A stretch of DNA of 64,000 bases from Chryseobacterium carnipullorum (GTDB taxonomy: Bacteria; Bacteroidota; Bacteroidia; Flavobacteriales; Weeksellaceae): contig NZ_FRCD01000009.1 in assembly GCF_900142785.1 (NCBI RefSeq), positions 124,001 through 188,000 on the forward strand, given 5' to 3'. The notes beneath the pieces are model-generated. The model did no database searches, was not told the origin of the DNA, and worked only from the letters and a program-made list of their open reading frames with translations. Positions 8,750 to 16,735 of this stretch are shown piece by piece. Position numbers and translations under genes: made by a program. Every line of letters starts with the position of its first letter. The first letter of the stretch is position 1.

Positions 8750-9391
8750 CTAAGATGGGATGACAATTGATGTATATAGACTACAAACTTTCCACCCTAA
8801 CGATTGATAAAGTGATCTGCCTTGCTCTGTTGCTACCAAAAAATTTTCATGAACATTTTGTGATACCGCAATTTTCTCAAGCTCCGCAATCAAATACGTT
8901 GCCAGACCTTTTCGCTTGTGATTTTCTTCAGTAGAAATTCTATCGTATATAGCTAAATCCTCTACTATTGTAATACGACCTATCGATGCCAATTCCCCTT
9001 CTTTCGTCAGCACTTTTATTAGGGTAGTTGAATTATAATTTTTAACATCAGCCTTGTAGTTAGCAGGCAGGGTAATTTTTTGAATATTCATTGGTGAAGA
9101 ACAGTTCATCATGTACCCTTGTGGTTGAATCACCCATTGATCAGAGATTACATTTATAAGATCTTCAGGAGCAGCGCAGACTTTGAGGAACACCCAGGTT
9201 TCTTTTATAGTTTTTGTAAGTTGTATAAAATCGTCATTAAGCTCTGCAAATATATACCGCGTCTTTTGCTTCTCATAACCGACATCAACTTTAAAACCTG
9301 ATTTAAATTTTGTTGGTAGTGGCAATTGACGTGACAAGGTCCAGGCGCGAAGCCACTTTTCTAAAATATGTGAAGAAATACCGTTTATCAT
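8750..9391 (-). CDS. GNAT-family N-acetyltransferase, cargo gene
   Basis: A 213-residue protein whose C-terminal half is a GNAT acetyltransferase domain: strand IGRITIVEDLAIYDRI followed by the acetyl-CoA pyrophosphate loop HKRKGLATYLIAELE (R-x-x-G-x-A type) at about residues 157-171, then EQGRSLYQSLGW near the end, typical of the family. The N-terminal 90 residues are not recognised. The gene faces against mobB and mobC and separates two genes that usually adjoin, so it is probably acquired cargo. The substrate (protein, antibiotic or metabolite) cannot be told. Confidence 0.82.
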   Translation of the reverse strand: MINGISSHILEKWLRAWTLSRQLPLPTKFKSGFKVDVGYEKQKTRYIFAELNDDFIQLTKTIKETWVFLKVCAAPEDLINVISDQWVIQPQGYMMNCSSPMNIQKITLPANYKADVKNYNSTTLIKVLTKEGELASIGRITIVEDLAIYDRISTEENHKRKGLATYLIAELEKIAVSQNVHENFLVATEQGRSLYQSLGWKVCSLYTSIVIPS

Positions 9392-9553
9392 TGATCAGCC
9401 TTTATTTTATAACAATTTTTAAAGATAGAAATTTGAAATAACATTACCTGTTACTCAACGCCAAATGTATGCATACAATGCCACAGGCTGCCACATTTCC
9501 GGTACCTGATCAAGGCACAATACATTGATTGTCTAAAATTAAACTTTACAGTT

Positions 9554-11566
9554 ATGCAGGGAGAAGATGATTTAAGAGGACTTGCCAAAATAATGGCATT
9601 TATGAGAACGGTCAGTGTTATTTTGGTTGTGATGCATTTGTATTGGTATTGCTATGGCTTTTTTGAAGAACGCGGCTGGACTTTAAATCTTGTCAATAAG
9701 ATCCTTCAAAACTTTGATCGGGCAGCAGGATTATTTAGCAAACCACTGTATTCAAAACTTTTTGCAGTGCTTTTGTTGAGCCTGAGTTGCCTTGGCACCA
9801 AAGGGGTGAAAAATGAAAAGATCACCTGGAACAAAATATATGTTGCTTTGGGTTTGGGTGTATTATTATTCTTTTTTAGCATACCCCTTTTAAAACTGTC
9901 ATCGGACTTTGTGGTTCCCTTATATATGCTGTCAACTGGTTCGGGTTATATTTTCTTGATGATGGCTGGTGTGTGGATGAGCAGACTTCTGAAACATCAT
10001 CTAATGGATGATGTATTCAACAGCGAAAATGAAAGCTTCCAACAGGAAATAAAACTTCTTTATAACGAATACTCTGTCAATCTACCAACTAAGTTTTATT
10101 ATCAAGGGAAATGGCATCCTGGTTGGATCAATGTAGTGAATCCTTTTCGCGCTACCATTGTTCTGGGTACGCCTGGATCGGGAAAATCATTCGCTGTAGT
10201 CAACAACTATATAAAACAGCATATTGAAAAAGGATTTTCCATGTATATCTATGATTTTAAGTTCGATGACCTTTCAACCATTGCTTACAACCATCTGTTA
10301 AATCATTCAGAGGGATATTCGGTAAAACCTAAATTCTATATCATCAACTTTGACGATCCTAGAAAAAGCCATCGTTGCAATCCCCTAAACCCGAACTTTA
10401 TGACGGATATTTCTGATGCTTATGAAGCAGCCTATACCATTATGCTGAATCTCAACAGAAGCTGGATACAAAAGCAGGGCGACTTTTTCGTGGAAAGCCC
10501 TATTATCCTTTTAGCTGCGATCATTTGGTTTCTGAAAATCTACAAAGGTGGGATATACTGTACGTTTCCACACGCCATTGAATTGCTGAACAAAAAATAC
10601 GAGGATGTCTTTACGATTCTCACTTCTTACTCCGAATTGGAGAACTACCTCTCCCCTTTTATGGATGCCTGGCAGGGCGGTGCACAGGATCAGTTGCAGG
10701 GGCAGATCGCTTCGGCAAAAATCCCTTTGTCGCGGATGATCTCTCCGCAACTCTATTGGGTAATGACAGGGGATGACTTTGCGTTGGATATCAATAATCC
10801 GAAGGAACCGAAGATTTTGTGTGTAGGAAATAATCCTGACCGGCAGAATATATATTCAGCAGCTCTGGGACTTTACAACTCAAGGATTGTCAAACTGATC
10901 AATAAGAAAGGACAGCTAAAAAGCTCGGTCATAATTGATGAGCTCCCTACGATTTATTTCAGAGGATTGGATAATCTGATCGCAACCGCCAGAAGCAACA
11001 AGGTTTCTGTTTGTCTGGGATTTCAGGATTTTTCACAGTTGACCAGGGATTACGGCGATAAGGAAAGCAAAGTGATCCAAAACACCGTTGGGAATATTTT
11101 CAGCGGACAGGTGGTTGGAGAAACTGCAAAAGCCCTGTCAGAGAGATTTGGCAAGGTTTTGCAGAAAAGGCAAAGCATCTCCATCAATAGAAATGATACT
11201 TCAACATCCATTTCAACACAATTGGACAGCCTGATCCCGGCCTCTAAGATCTCGACTTTGACACAGGGATTTTTTGTCGGTGCCGTCTCAGATAATTTCG
11301 ATGAAAGGATCGAACAGAAAATATTCCATTCAGAAATCGTCGTTGACACCGTTAAACTTTCTGCACAGGAAAAAGACTATCAGCAGATCCCTCAGATCCG
11401 TTCATTTATTGATGGGCAAGGACAGGATTGCATGCAGGAAGAAATCACAGCCAACTATAAAAATATTAAAGCTGATATACTGATGATCATTAATGATGAA
11501 ATGGAGAGAATCTCAAATGATCCAGATCTACAGCATCTGATCAATAAAGATCAAGGAAAACCTTAA
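9554..11566 (+). CDS. mobC: MobC/VirD4-type coupling protein
   Basis: A 670-residue type IV coupling protein that would link the relaxase-DNA complex to the mating channel at the inner membrane. The N-terminus holds about four hydrophobic segments up to residue 150. A Walker A GTPGSGKS is at residues 205-212. The segment SSVIIDELPTIYFRGLDNLIATARSNKVSVCLGFQDFSQL, here cited only as a landmark in two parts (IIDELPTIYF and CLGFQDFSQL), is the Walker B region and the conserved QDxxQL motif of the TraG/VirD4 family. It faces the same way as mobA-mobB. Confidence 0.92.
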   Translation: MQGEDDLRGLAKIMAFMRTVSVILVVMHLYWYCYGFFEERGWTLNLVNKILQNFDRAAGLFSKPLYSKLFAVLLLSLSCLGTKGVKNEKITWNKIYVALGLGVLLFFFSIPLLKLSSDFVVPLYMLSTGSGYIFLMMAGVWMSRLLKHHLMDDVFNSENESFQQEIKLLYNEYSVNLPTKFYYQGKWHPGWINVVNPFRATIVLGTPGSGKSFAVVNNYIKQHIEKGFSMYIYDFKFDDLSTIAYNHLLNHSEGYSVKPKFYIINFDDPRKSHRCNPLNPNFMTDISDAYEAAYTIMLNLNRSWIQKQGDFFVESPIILLAAIIWFLKIYKGGIYCTFPHAIELLNKKYEDVFTILTSYSELENYLSPFMDAWQGGAQDQLQGQIASAKIPLSRMISPQLYWVMTGDDFALDINNPKEPKILCVGNNPDRQNIYSAALGLYNSRIVKLINKKGQLKSSVIIDELPTIYFRGLDNLIATARSNKVSVCLGFQDFSQLTRDYGDKESKVIQNTVGNIFSGQVVGETAKALSERFGKVLQKRQSISINRNDTSTSISTQLDSLIPASKISTLTQGFFVGAVSDNFDERIEQKIFHSEIVVDTVKLSAQEKDYQQIPQIRSFIDGQGQDCMQEEITANYKNIKADILMIINDEMERISNDPDLQHLINKDQGKP

Positions 11567-11599
11567 ATGGAGGTAGACCATTTAAGGTTTTCAAAAAAA

Positions 11600-12445
11600 T
11601 CACTCACCTTCAGTATTCAGGAAGTGCTGATTGAGATGGTCACTGACCAAATGCAGAAATTTCGTTGGACCCTGTTTGCGGTTCCTGATCTCAAATATCG
11701 TTTTGTGAAAGTTGCCCAGATCCGTGTCCAGAGATCTTTCCACGAATTTGATGACCTCACTGAGTTCTACATTCCCCCCGTTGAAACAGCGCATCTGATA
11801 TAGGGCGTACACAAGCTCGATCAATCCGACCTTGGATGCAGACCATACCAATGGTGACAAGGTTTTAGTGCTGACATTATCACTTAAGTTTTCAAGTTGT
11901 TTTTTCAGGTATTTGTCCATCTGCTGGCTGGCCATGAATCTTGCTACCAGATGATCATGAGAAGTGGTGAAGCTGGTGTCAAAATTGTAGAAGCCGAATG
12001 ATAATTTCATTTTCAGGTCGTATGAATTCCTGACAAAGACCTTATGATCTAGATAGGTAGCCTCTCTACGGTAATAGCCGTAAAATTCTGCTTGCTCCAG
12101 ATAAAAGCTTTTGAGTTTTTCCTGTTCTGCCTCGTAATATTTTTTCAAGGTCTTGTTCCCGGCACTCGGTTTATGGGATTCGAGGTCTAAAATTGTGGAA
12201 TAGTAGATGAATTTTGAAATGAACTGAGGCTTTAGTTTTTTGAAGAAATGAACCTCTTCGGCGATGGTTTCAAAATGATGGTTGGTGATCATCTCCTTTA
12301 ACTTTCTGATGGATTCATCGATCAGTATCAGTGAACGCTCTGCGACCTTGACCATGTCTTCATCATCGTCATACACTTCGTTGATCCTTAACTCTAATTC
12401 GTCATACAATTGAGCGATCTTTCTAAAAATAGTTCTTGTTACCAT
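11600..12445 (-). CDS. rteC: RteC-type regulator of ICE excision
   Basis: A 281-residue protein recognisable as RteC by its all-helical N-terminal half and C-terminal block KVGLIELVYALYQMRCFNGG followed by the EVIKFVERSLDTDLGNFHKT segment. In CTnDOT, RteC activates the operon encoding the excision proteins. No rteA/rteB two-component pair is visible in this window, so the signal chain above it must differ or lie elsewhere. Its target here would plausibly be the HTH-DUF3945-topB operon near 37 kb. It converges with mobC. Confidence 0.9.
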   Translation of the reverse strand: MVTRTIFRKIAQLYDELELRINEVYDDDEDMVKVAERSLILIDESIRKLKEMITNHHFETIAEEVHFFKKLKPQFISKFIYYSTILDLESHKPSAGNKTLKKYYEAEQEKLKSFYLEQAEFYGYYRREATYLDHKVFVRNSYDLKMKLSFGFYNFDTSFTTSHDHLVARFMASQQMDKYLKKQLENLSDNVSTKTLSPLVWSASKVGLIELVYALYQMRCFNGGNVELSEVIKFVERSLDTDLGNFHKTIFEIRNRKQGPTKFLHLVSDHLNQHFLNTEGE

Positions 12446-12491
12446 GTCCTTTTTTTAGAAAATTACAAAAAATCCTTTATTCATGCCACTA

Positions 12492-14201
12492 TCAACCGAT
12501 TCCCAATTCCTGTTTGCGCTTCTTGATGTAATCAGTCGGACGTATGCCATTAATATCAAAAAAAAGATTCGAGAAATTCTGGCGGGATGCGATGCCACAT
12601 TCCTTCGCCAACGCCTCAATGGTGAAGTGGAGATACATGTTGTTGGTATTGAGAAGATTGGTGATATAGTTGATCCTGAGCTCCGCTATATACTTGTTGA
12701 AGTTCATCCCCTTGTGTTCGTTGATGTAGACTGACAGATAATGGGAATTGGTTGATAGCTTTACTGCAACGTCCTTTTCGTTCAGTCCTTTCTTTAGAAA
12801 TTGTTTTTCCAGTTCAAATTTTTCCAGTTTTCCTCTGATCTCAAAGCTCATTTCTGGTGTCAAAGAGGTTTTTCTTGATGTGTCTTCAACAGTTTCATCT
12901 TGTATAATGTCTTTGAGAATATAAGTATCGTCAGTTATTCTTTTTTGAAGCAGATCATACTGTTTCTTTATTTTCCGGTCTTTAATGTAGCGTATAACAA
13001 AAAAACTGAGGACAATTGTTCCTGAGAATATGAGGATCTGTGCAAAGAATATTTTTCTTTTATCTGCCCTTTCTATATCCTCTTTTTGATCGATCAGGGT
13101 TTTACGGTCATAATCCTTATGAAGTTTTGAGGACAGATAAGGGTAATCTTTGGAGATCGCACTGTCAGCTTTAAGAAGTTGATTGGTGTAATAAAGCTGT
13201 TTGCTCTCATCAATATTTTTATTTTTATAATATTCAATGAGATAATGATAGCTCCTATAAACTTCAGGGAGTATAAATTCATGCTTTTCGAAGATCTTGT
13301 CTATTTCACTATAGTAATAGATGGCCTCACCTATATTATTTTGAGCTTCGGAGATCTTACCTAAATGGTAATAAATGACTGAAACCCAGGCAAAGTCATT
13401 TCTTTTCAAAATAACAGGCAATGCTCTTTCCAGGTCTTTCTTTGCCTCAGCGTAATTTTGCTTATGAAATTTTGAGATGCCCATGCATTTAAGAAAATAG
13501 CTGTTTTCAAGATCAAAATCATGATCATTTAAGGTCAATTGATATCCCAACCTGCTAAGGCTGTCACTTTTAGTGAAGTTTTTAAGATATCTGTTAACGA
13601 TGGTCATTTGGTGAAGACTATTCAGATAGGCCTTTTTGTAATTGAACTTCTCATTATCGTGCAGAATATGCTTTGGTTTTGATGAATAAAAAGTAACGCA
13701 GTCCTGAAAATGTTCCAGGGCTTCTTCATAATACCCCAAATGTTCTTTGACGACCCCGAGATGATAGATCACCTTATAATGATGATACTTATCTTCTGAC
13801 CCTTTTGAATATTGATAAGCTTTTAGATATTGGTCCAAAGCGAGCTTATATTTTTTTTGATAGAAATAATAGATGATTCCCTTGCTTAAATAATCTTTGC
13901 TGATGTCATCACTGGTTCCGTGCTTCATGCTGACTGCTATGGCACTGTCGGCATACTTGATCTTGTTATGGTAGTCAAACTGCCTCCCATCCCTGTAACC
14001 CTGAATTAATTTCGGAATGTTATTTTCGCTTTTCGCCTTCTGGATGTACAATTTCACATAGGGCATTGCATCCATGTCATCAATGGTCATTTTTTCGTAG
14101 TGTTTTCTGATCTCACTGAAAGTCGTTTCTTTTTTTTGCTGGGAAAATAGCAGGTGTGAAAATGCAGAAAATAGCACGAGAAAGTAATTTAACTTTTTCA
14201 T
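12492..14201 (-). CDS. TPR-domain transcription regulator with C-terminal AraC-type HTH
   Basis: A 569-residue membrane-anchored regulator of a type common in flavobacteria. It has an N-terminal signal sequence ending LLFSQQ, tetratricopeptide-like helices over about residues 40-360 (for example YHLGVVKEHLGYYEEALEHF), one transmembrane segment (IFFAQILIFSGTIVLSFFVI, near residue 385), and an AraC-family DNA-binding domain in the last 100 residues (NEKDVAVKLSTNSHYLSVYI; CGIASRQNFSNLF). The periplasmic TPR part probably senses a signal and the cytoplasmic part binds DNA. It is divergent from the lipoprotein-MauE-DUF6520 operon, which is its most likely target. The ligand is unknown. Confidence 0.85.
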   Translation of the reverse strand: MKKLNYFLVLFSAFSHLLFSQQKKETTFSEIRKHYEKMTIDDMDAMPYVKLYIQKAKSENNIPKLIQGYRDGRQFDYHNKIKYADSAIAVSMKHGTSDDISKDYLSKGIIYYFYQKKYKLALDQYLKAYQYSKGSEDKYHHYKVIYHLGVVKEHLGYYEEALEHFQDCVTFYSSKPKHILHDNEKFNYKKAYLNSLHQMTIVNRYLKNFTKSDSLSRLGYQLTLNDHDFDLENSYFLKCMGISKFHKQNYAEAKKDLERALPVILKRNDFAWVSVIYYHLGKISEAQNNIGEAIYYYSEIDKIFEKHEFILPEVYRSYHYLIEYYKNKNIDESKQLYYTNQLLKADSAISKDYPYLSSKLHKDYDRKTLIDQKEDIERADKRKIFFAQILIFSGTIVLSFFVIRYIKDRKIKKQYDLLQKRITDDTYILKDIIQDETVEDTSRKTSLTPEMSFEIRGKLEKFELEKQFLKKGLNEKDVAVKLSTNSHYLSVYINEHKGMNFNKYIAELRINYITNLLNTNNMYLHFTIEALAKECGIASRQNFSNLFFDINGIRPTDYIKKRKQELGIG

Positions 14202-14477
14202 ATACTGATTATTAGAACCTCACCATCTCAAAATTAATCATTTTGTATTTAAATAAAGCAGTTTTAAGGGCGCTGGAATCTTATCAGCAGTCGTATTCCA
14301 GAATCCTTGATCTACAAGGCTTTCACAGCTATTTATCCTTGTATCAATTTTAAAATTGAGACGTATCTATTTTAAAATGGGTCCATAGAGTAGTTTTTTT
14401 CGTGGCTTCAGCCGGATAACTTTGGCTTCAGAATTCTAATACAATCCGGCCGGGATAACCAACCAAAAAAATTAAAA
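14202..14477. promoter_or_regulatory. Divergent promoter region with two inverted repeats and a -7 box
   Basis: The space between the TPR-AraC regulator and the divergent operon holds CTGGAAT (14273-14279) paired with ATTCCAG (14295-14301), a perfect 16-bp palindrome TCAATTTTAAAATTGA at 14344-14359, and two direct copies of GGCTTCAG at 14404-14411 and 14424-14431. TAACTTTG at 14417-14424 fits the Bacteroidota -7 box TAnnTTTG for the rightward operon, with only a weak -33 partner. The palindromes are candidate regulator sites. Confidence 0.5.
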
Positions 14478-14699
14478 ATGAAAAAGTTTATCCCAATTTT
14501 TAGTATAACGATAGCTTCAGTTTTTATGCAAAACTGTACCCATCGAGATGAGGAAATCAATGTACGTGATGATCGACCTGATCAGATAGAAAAAACAATG
14601 ATGATGAAAGGAGATTCTGCCAAAACATCAGAAGAAATTGTAGATCCTGACCCGCCGGTACGGGATGGTGACAACTGGCGGCTTGTTCCAAATAAATAA
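14478..14699 (+). CDS. Small secreted lipoprotein, hypothetical
   Basis: A 73-residue protein with a signal peptide and lipobox (FMQNC, cysteine at residue 19), followed by a short acidic, proline-containing tail ending DGDNWRLVPNK. No known domain. It is the first gene of an operon with a 55-aa ORF, the MauE-like protein and DUF6520. Comparable short lipoproteins occur beside such clusters in flavobacteria; no function is assigned. Confidence 0.7.
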   Translation: MKKFIPIFSITIASVFMQNCTHRDEEINVRDDRPDQIEKTMMMKGDSAKTSEEIVDPDPPVRDGDNWRLVPNK

Positions 14700-14715
14700 T
14701 CAAATTATATGACCT

Positions 14716-14883
14716 ATGATTCCCCTTACCTCCATATCAGTTGTCACAGGCTTACCATGTCCGGAAAGCGGCATTTGGGAAAGTATGGGGAATTTTAGAA
14801 CGACAGTGACCTTATTCAAGGGTGAGAAAATGCCTGACTATTGTGGGAGGAAGATCAAATGGAGATTGATTCAAGTCTGTTAA
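14716..14883 (+). CDS. Overlooked 55-residue protein with CPESGIW motif
   Basis: An ATG-to-TAA frame of 55 codons between the small lipoprotein and the MauE-like gene, 16 bases after one and 18 bases before the other. It reads TGLPCPESGIWES, then FKGEKMPDYCG and ends WRLIQVC, with three cysteines. The composition (Cys-Pro-Glu-Ser-Gly-x-Trp, Gly-Glu-x-Met-Pro, Trp) looks like real protein, and I recall similar C-P-x-S/T-G-x-W short proteins in Bacteroidota, but I cannot verify this. No signal peptide is visible. The spacing favours translation as part of the operon. Confidence 0.6.
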   Translation: MIPLTSISVVTGLPCPESGIWESMGNFRTTVTLFKGEKMPDYCGRKIKWRLIQVC

Positions 14884-14901
14884 ACTAATACAAAGAAAAT
14901 T

Positions 14902-16347
14902 ATGAAAAAAATTGCTAACATCATTGCTACAGGAATAAGTTTCTTCTTGATCTTATTGTTTGTATATGCCAGTGTAAGTAAATTGACTGATTTTGAGAAC
15001 TTCCAGGTACAGATAGGGCAATCTCCTATACTCGGCGAATATGCAGGCTTTTTTTCTTATGCTACAATAATATCTGAGATTATAATTGTTATCGTATTAT
15101 TTTTTAAGCACTCGCGTATGATAGGATTATATGCCTCGCTAGGTATGATGTTCACGTTCACGTTCTACATATATCTCATCTTACATTTTAGTGATTCAAT
15201 TCCTTGCTCTTGTGGCGGCATACTGGAAAAGATGACCTGGAATGAGCATCTTATATTTAATTTGGCTTGTATCGTATTGATAATAATTGCAATTAATACA
15301 ATAGAGTCTAAAAACAAAAAGAAGTTGCTGGTAGTTGGCGCGTTGATCGCTACACTGCCAACATTATTGCTTATACTAATATTTTGTCCACATATCAATG
15401 ATAATCAGGGAGATTTTAAAAGGAAGATGATAAGTCCATTAAGATCTGAATATAAAACATTACAGTTACCTACGGACAACTATTATTTTGCAGGCAATCA
15501 TGGTGATACATTATTTTTAGGTTATAGAAAAACACCACTGCTACTTTCGACTGTTATGCCATCTTTTAATGATGTAAAAGTGGATACCATAAGACTCGAT
15601 AACTATAACTACCAATTCAGAAATGTCTCTATCAATGTATTGTATCCGTATTTCAGTGTGTCCGATGGCAAAGTACCGGTAATTTTTGAAGGGAAGCTTC
15701 CTTCGTTAAAAGTTTACGATACAGGTATTAACCGACTGTATTTTTCAAAGTTTTATTTGTTGGAACCAAAGAAATATGTATTTAAAACGATGCTTATTAA
15801 AACAAGAAAAAGTGAATTAGGCGTCTTAAAAAGCTCTTCAAAAAATTATGTTCTAGCTCCTGAAGTTCTAAAGACCAACGCTGATGGTATTTTTGATGTT
15901 GACGGCAATATGATTATTGACCATATAAATCACCAAATCATCTATACGCTGCTCTATCGAAATCAAACAATAACTACTGATTTTGATCTTAAAAATATTC
16001 AGAGGCACCATACATTACTGGATATATCCTCTAATGATACCATTAAAACTACAACATTAAATAATGGTCAGACAAAATTGCTGAAAGCACCGCTTGAAAT
16101 AAACACAGCACAAACAGCATCCAATAACAAATTCTTTAATGTATCTAAAGTACGAGGAAAAGACGAATCATTTATTAAGTTTCGAAAAAGTGACGTGATT
16201 GACGTGTATGATCTACCAACTAAAAGATACCGCTATAGTTTTTACATAAAAAATGACAGAAGAAACAAAATCACAAGTATTTTAAGCACAAAACATCATT
16301 TATATGTACTGTCAGGAAATCAAATTTCTCGATATACATTTAAATAA
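14902..16347 (+). CDS. MauE/DoxX-type redox membrane protein with extracytoplasmic C-terminal domain
   Basis: A 481-residue protein. The first 165 residues form about five transmembrane helices of the MauE/DoxX redox-associated type, including LLFVYASVSKLTDF and the Cys pair in SIPCSCGGI (residues about 98-103), typical of this family, which supports disulphide or methylamine-dehydrogenase maturation. The remaining 300 residues are a non-membrane domain rich in beta strands with no recognised motif, presumably outside the inner membrane. The same operon carries a cysteine-containing DUF6520 peptide, so disulphide handling for exported small proteins is a reasonable but unproved role. Confidence 0.75.
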   Translation: MKKIANIIATGISFFLILLFVYASVSKLTDFENFQVQIGQSPILGEYAGFFSYATIISEIIIVIVLFFKHSRMIGLYASLGMMFTFTFYIYLILHFSDSIPCSCGGILEKMTWNEHLIFNLACIVLIIIAINTIESKNKKKLLVVGALIATLPTLLLILIFCPHINDNQGDFKRKMISPLRSEYKTLQLPTDNYYFAGNHGDTLFLGYRKTPLLLSTVMPSFNDVKVDTIRLDNYNYQFRNVSINVLYPYFSVSDGKVPVIFEGKLPSLKVYDTGINRLYFSKFYLLEPKKYVFKTMLIKTRKSELGVLKSSSKNYVLAPEVLKTNADGIFDVDGNMIIDHINHQIIYTLLYRNQTITTDFDLKNIQRHHTLLDISSNDTIKTTTLNNGQTKLLKAPLEINTAQTASNNKFFNVSKVRGKDESFIKFRKSDVIDVYDLPTKRYRYSFYIKNDRRNKITSILSTKHHLYVLSGNQISRYTFK

Positions 16348-16423
16348 GATCTGTTGGCCAACAGAACAGGGGTTGCCGAAAACCTGTTGATTTAGAGTAG
16401 GCATAACATCAAATTTTATTAAA

Positions 16424-16705
16424 ATGAAAAATTACATTTTACCAGCAGTTCTAATTCTGATAGGAACCGGAACTGCATTCGCTACTCAAAAAGAAAAAAG
16501 TAGCAGTGAGAATTTAGCTGTTAGACAAGGCTATATTTTTAATAGTCTAACTAATCAGTGGGACAGAAGTGTCATGTGTCAAGAAGAAGATGCTCCAATA
16601 TGTACGGTTGACGGAACAGTCACCGGTGCGCAGGTTTTCGGAACGAGCGGCCCGCAAGTGGACCATCCCGAAACGGCTAATCTTGAATTGTATAAAATAA
16701 ACTAA
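16424..16705 (+). CDS. DUF6520 family small secreted protein
   Basis: A 93-residue exported protein: signal peptide MKNYILPAVLILIGTGTAFA, then a short mature part with two cysteines (VMCQEED and PICTVDG). DUF6520 proteins are short secreted products found in many copies in Sphingobacteria and Flavobacteria, often beside MauE-type membrane proteins and SusC/SusD pairs, exactly as here. No activity is known. It ends the rightward operon and is followed by a strong terminator. Confidence 0.75.
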   Translation: MKNYILPAVLILIGTGTAFATQKEKSSSENLAVRQGYIFNSLTNQWDRSVMCQEEDAPICTVDGTVTGAQVFGTSGPQVDHPETANLELYKIN

Positions 16706-16735
16706 AAAAAGAGCTCCCAAACGGGAGCTTTTTTA
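16704..16735. terminator. Bidirectional intrinsic terminator
   Basis: AGCTCCC (16712-16718) and GGGAGCT (16723-16729) form a stem with an AAAC loop, with seven A before it and six T after it. It serves the DUF6520 operon from the left and the S9 peptidase operon from the right; the peptidase stop codon lies in the T-run. Confidence 0.85.

Noticed and set aside
11567-11803. Plus-strand ORF after mobC
   Set aside because: It is antisense to the end of rteC over almost its full length and shows no independent features.
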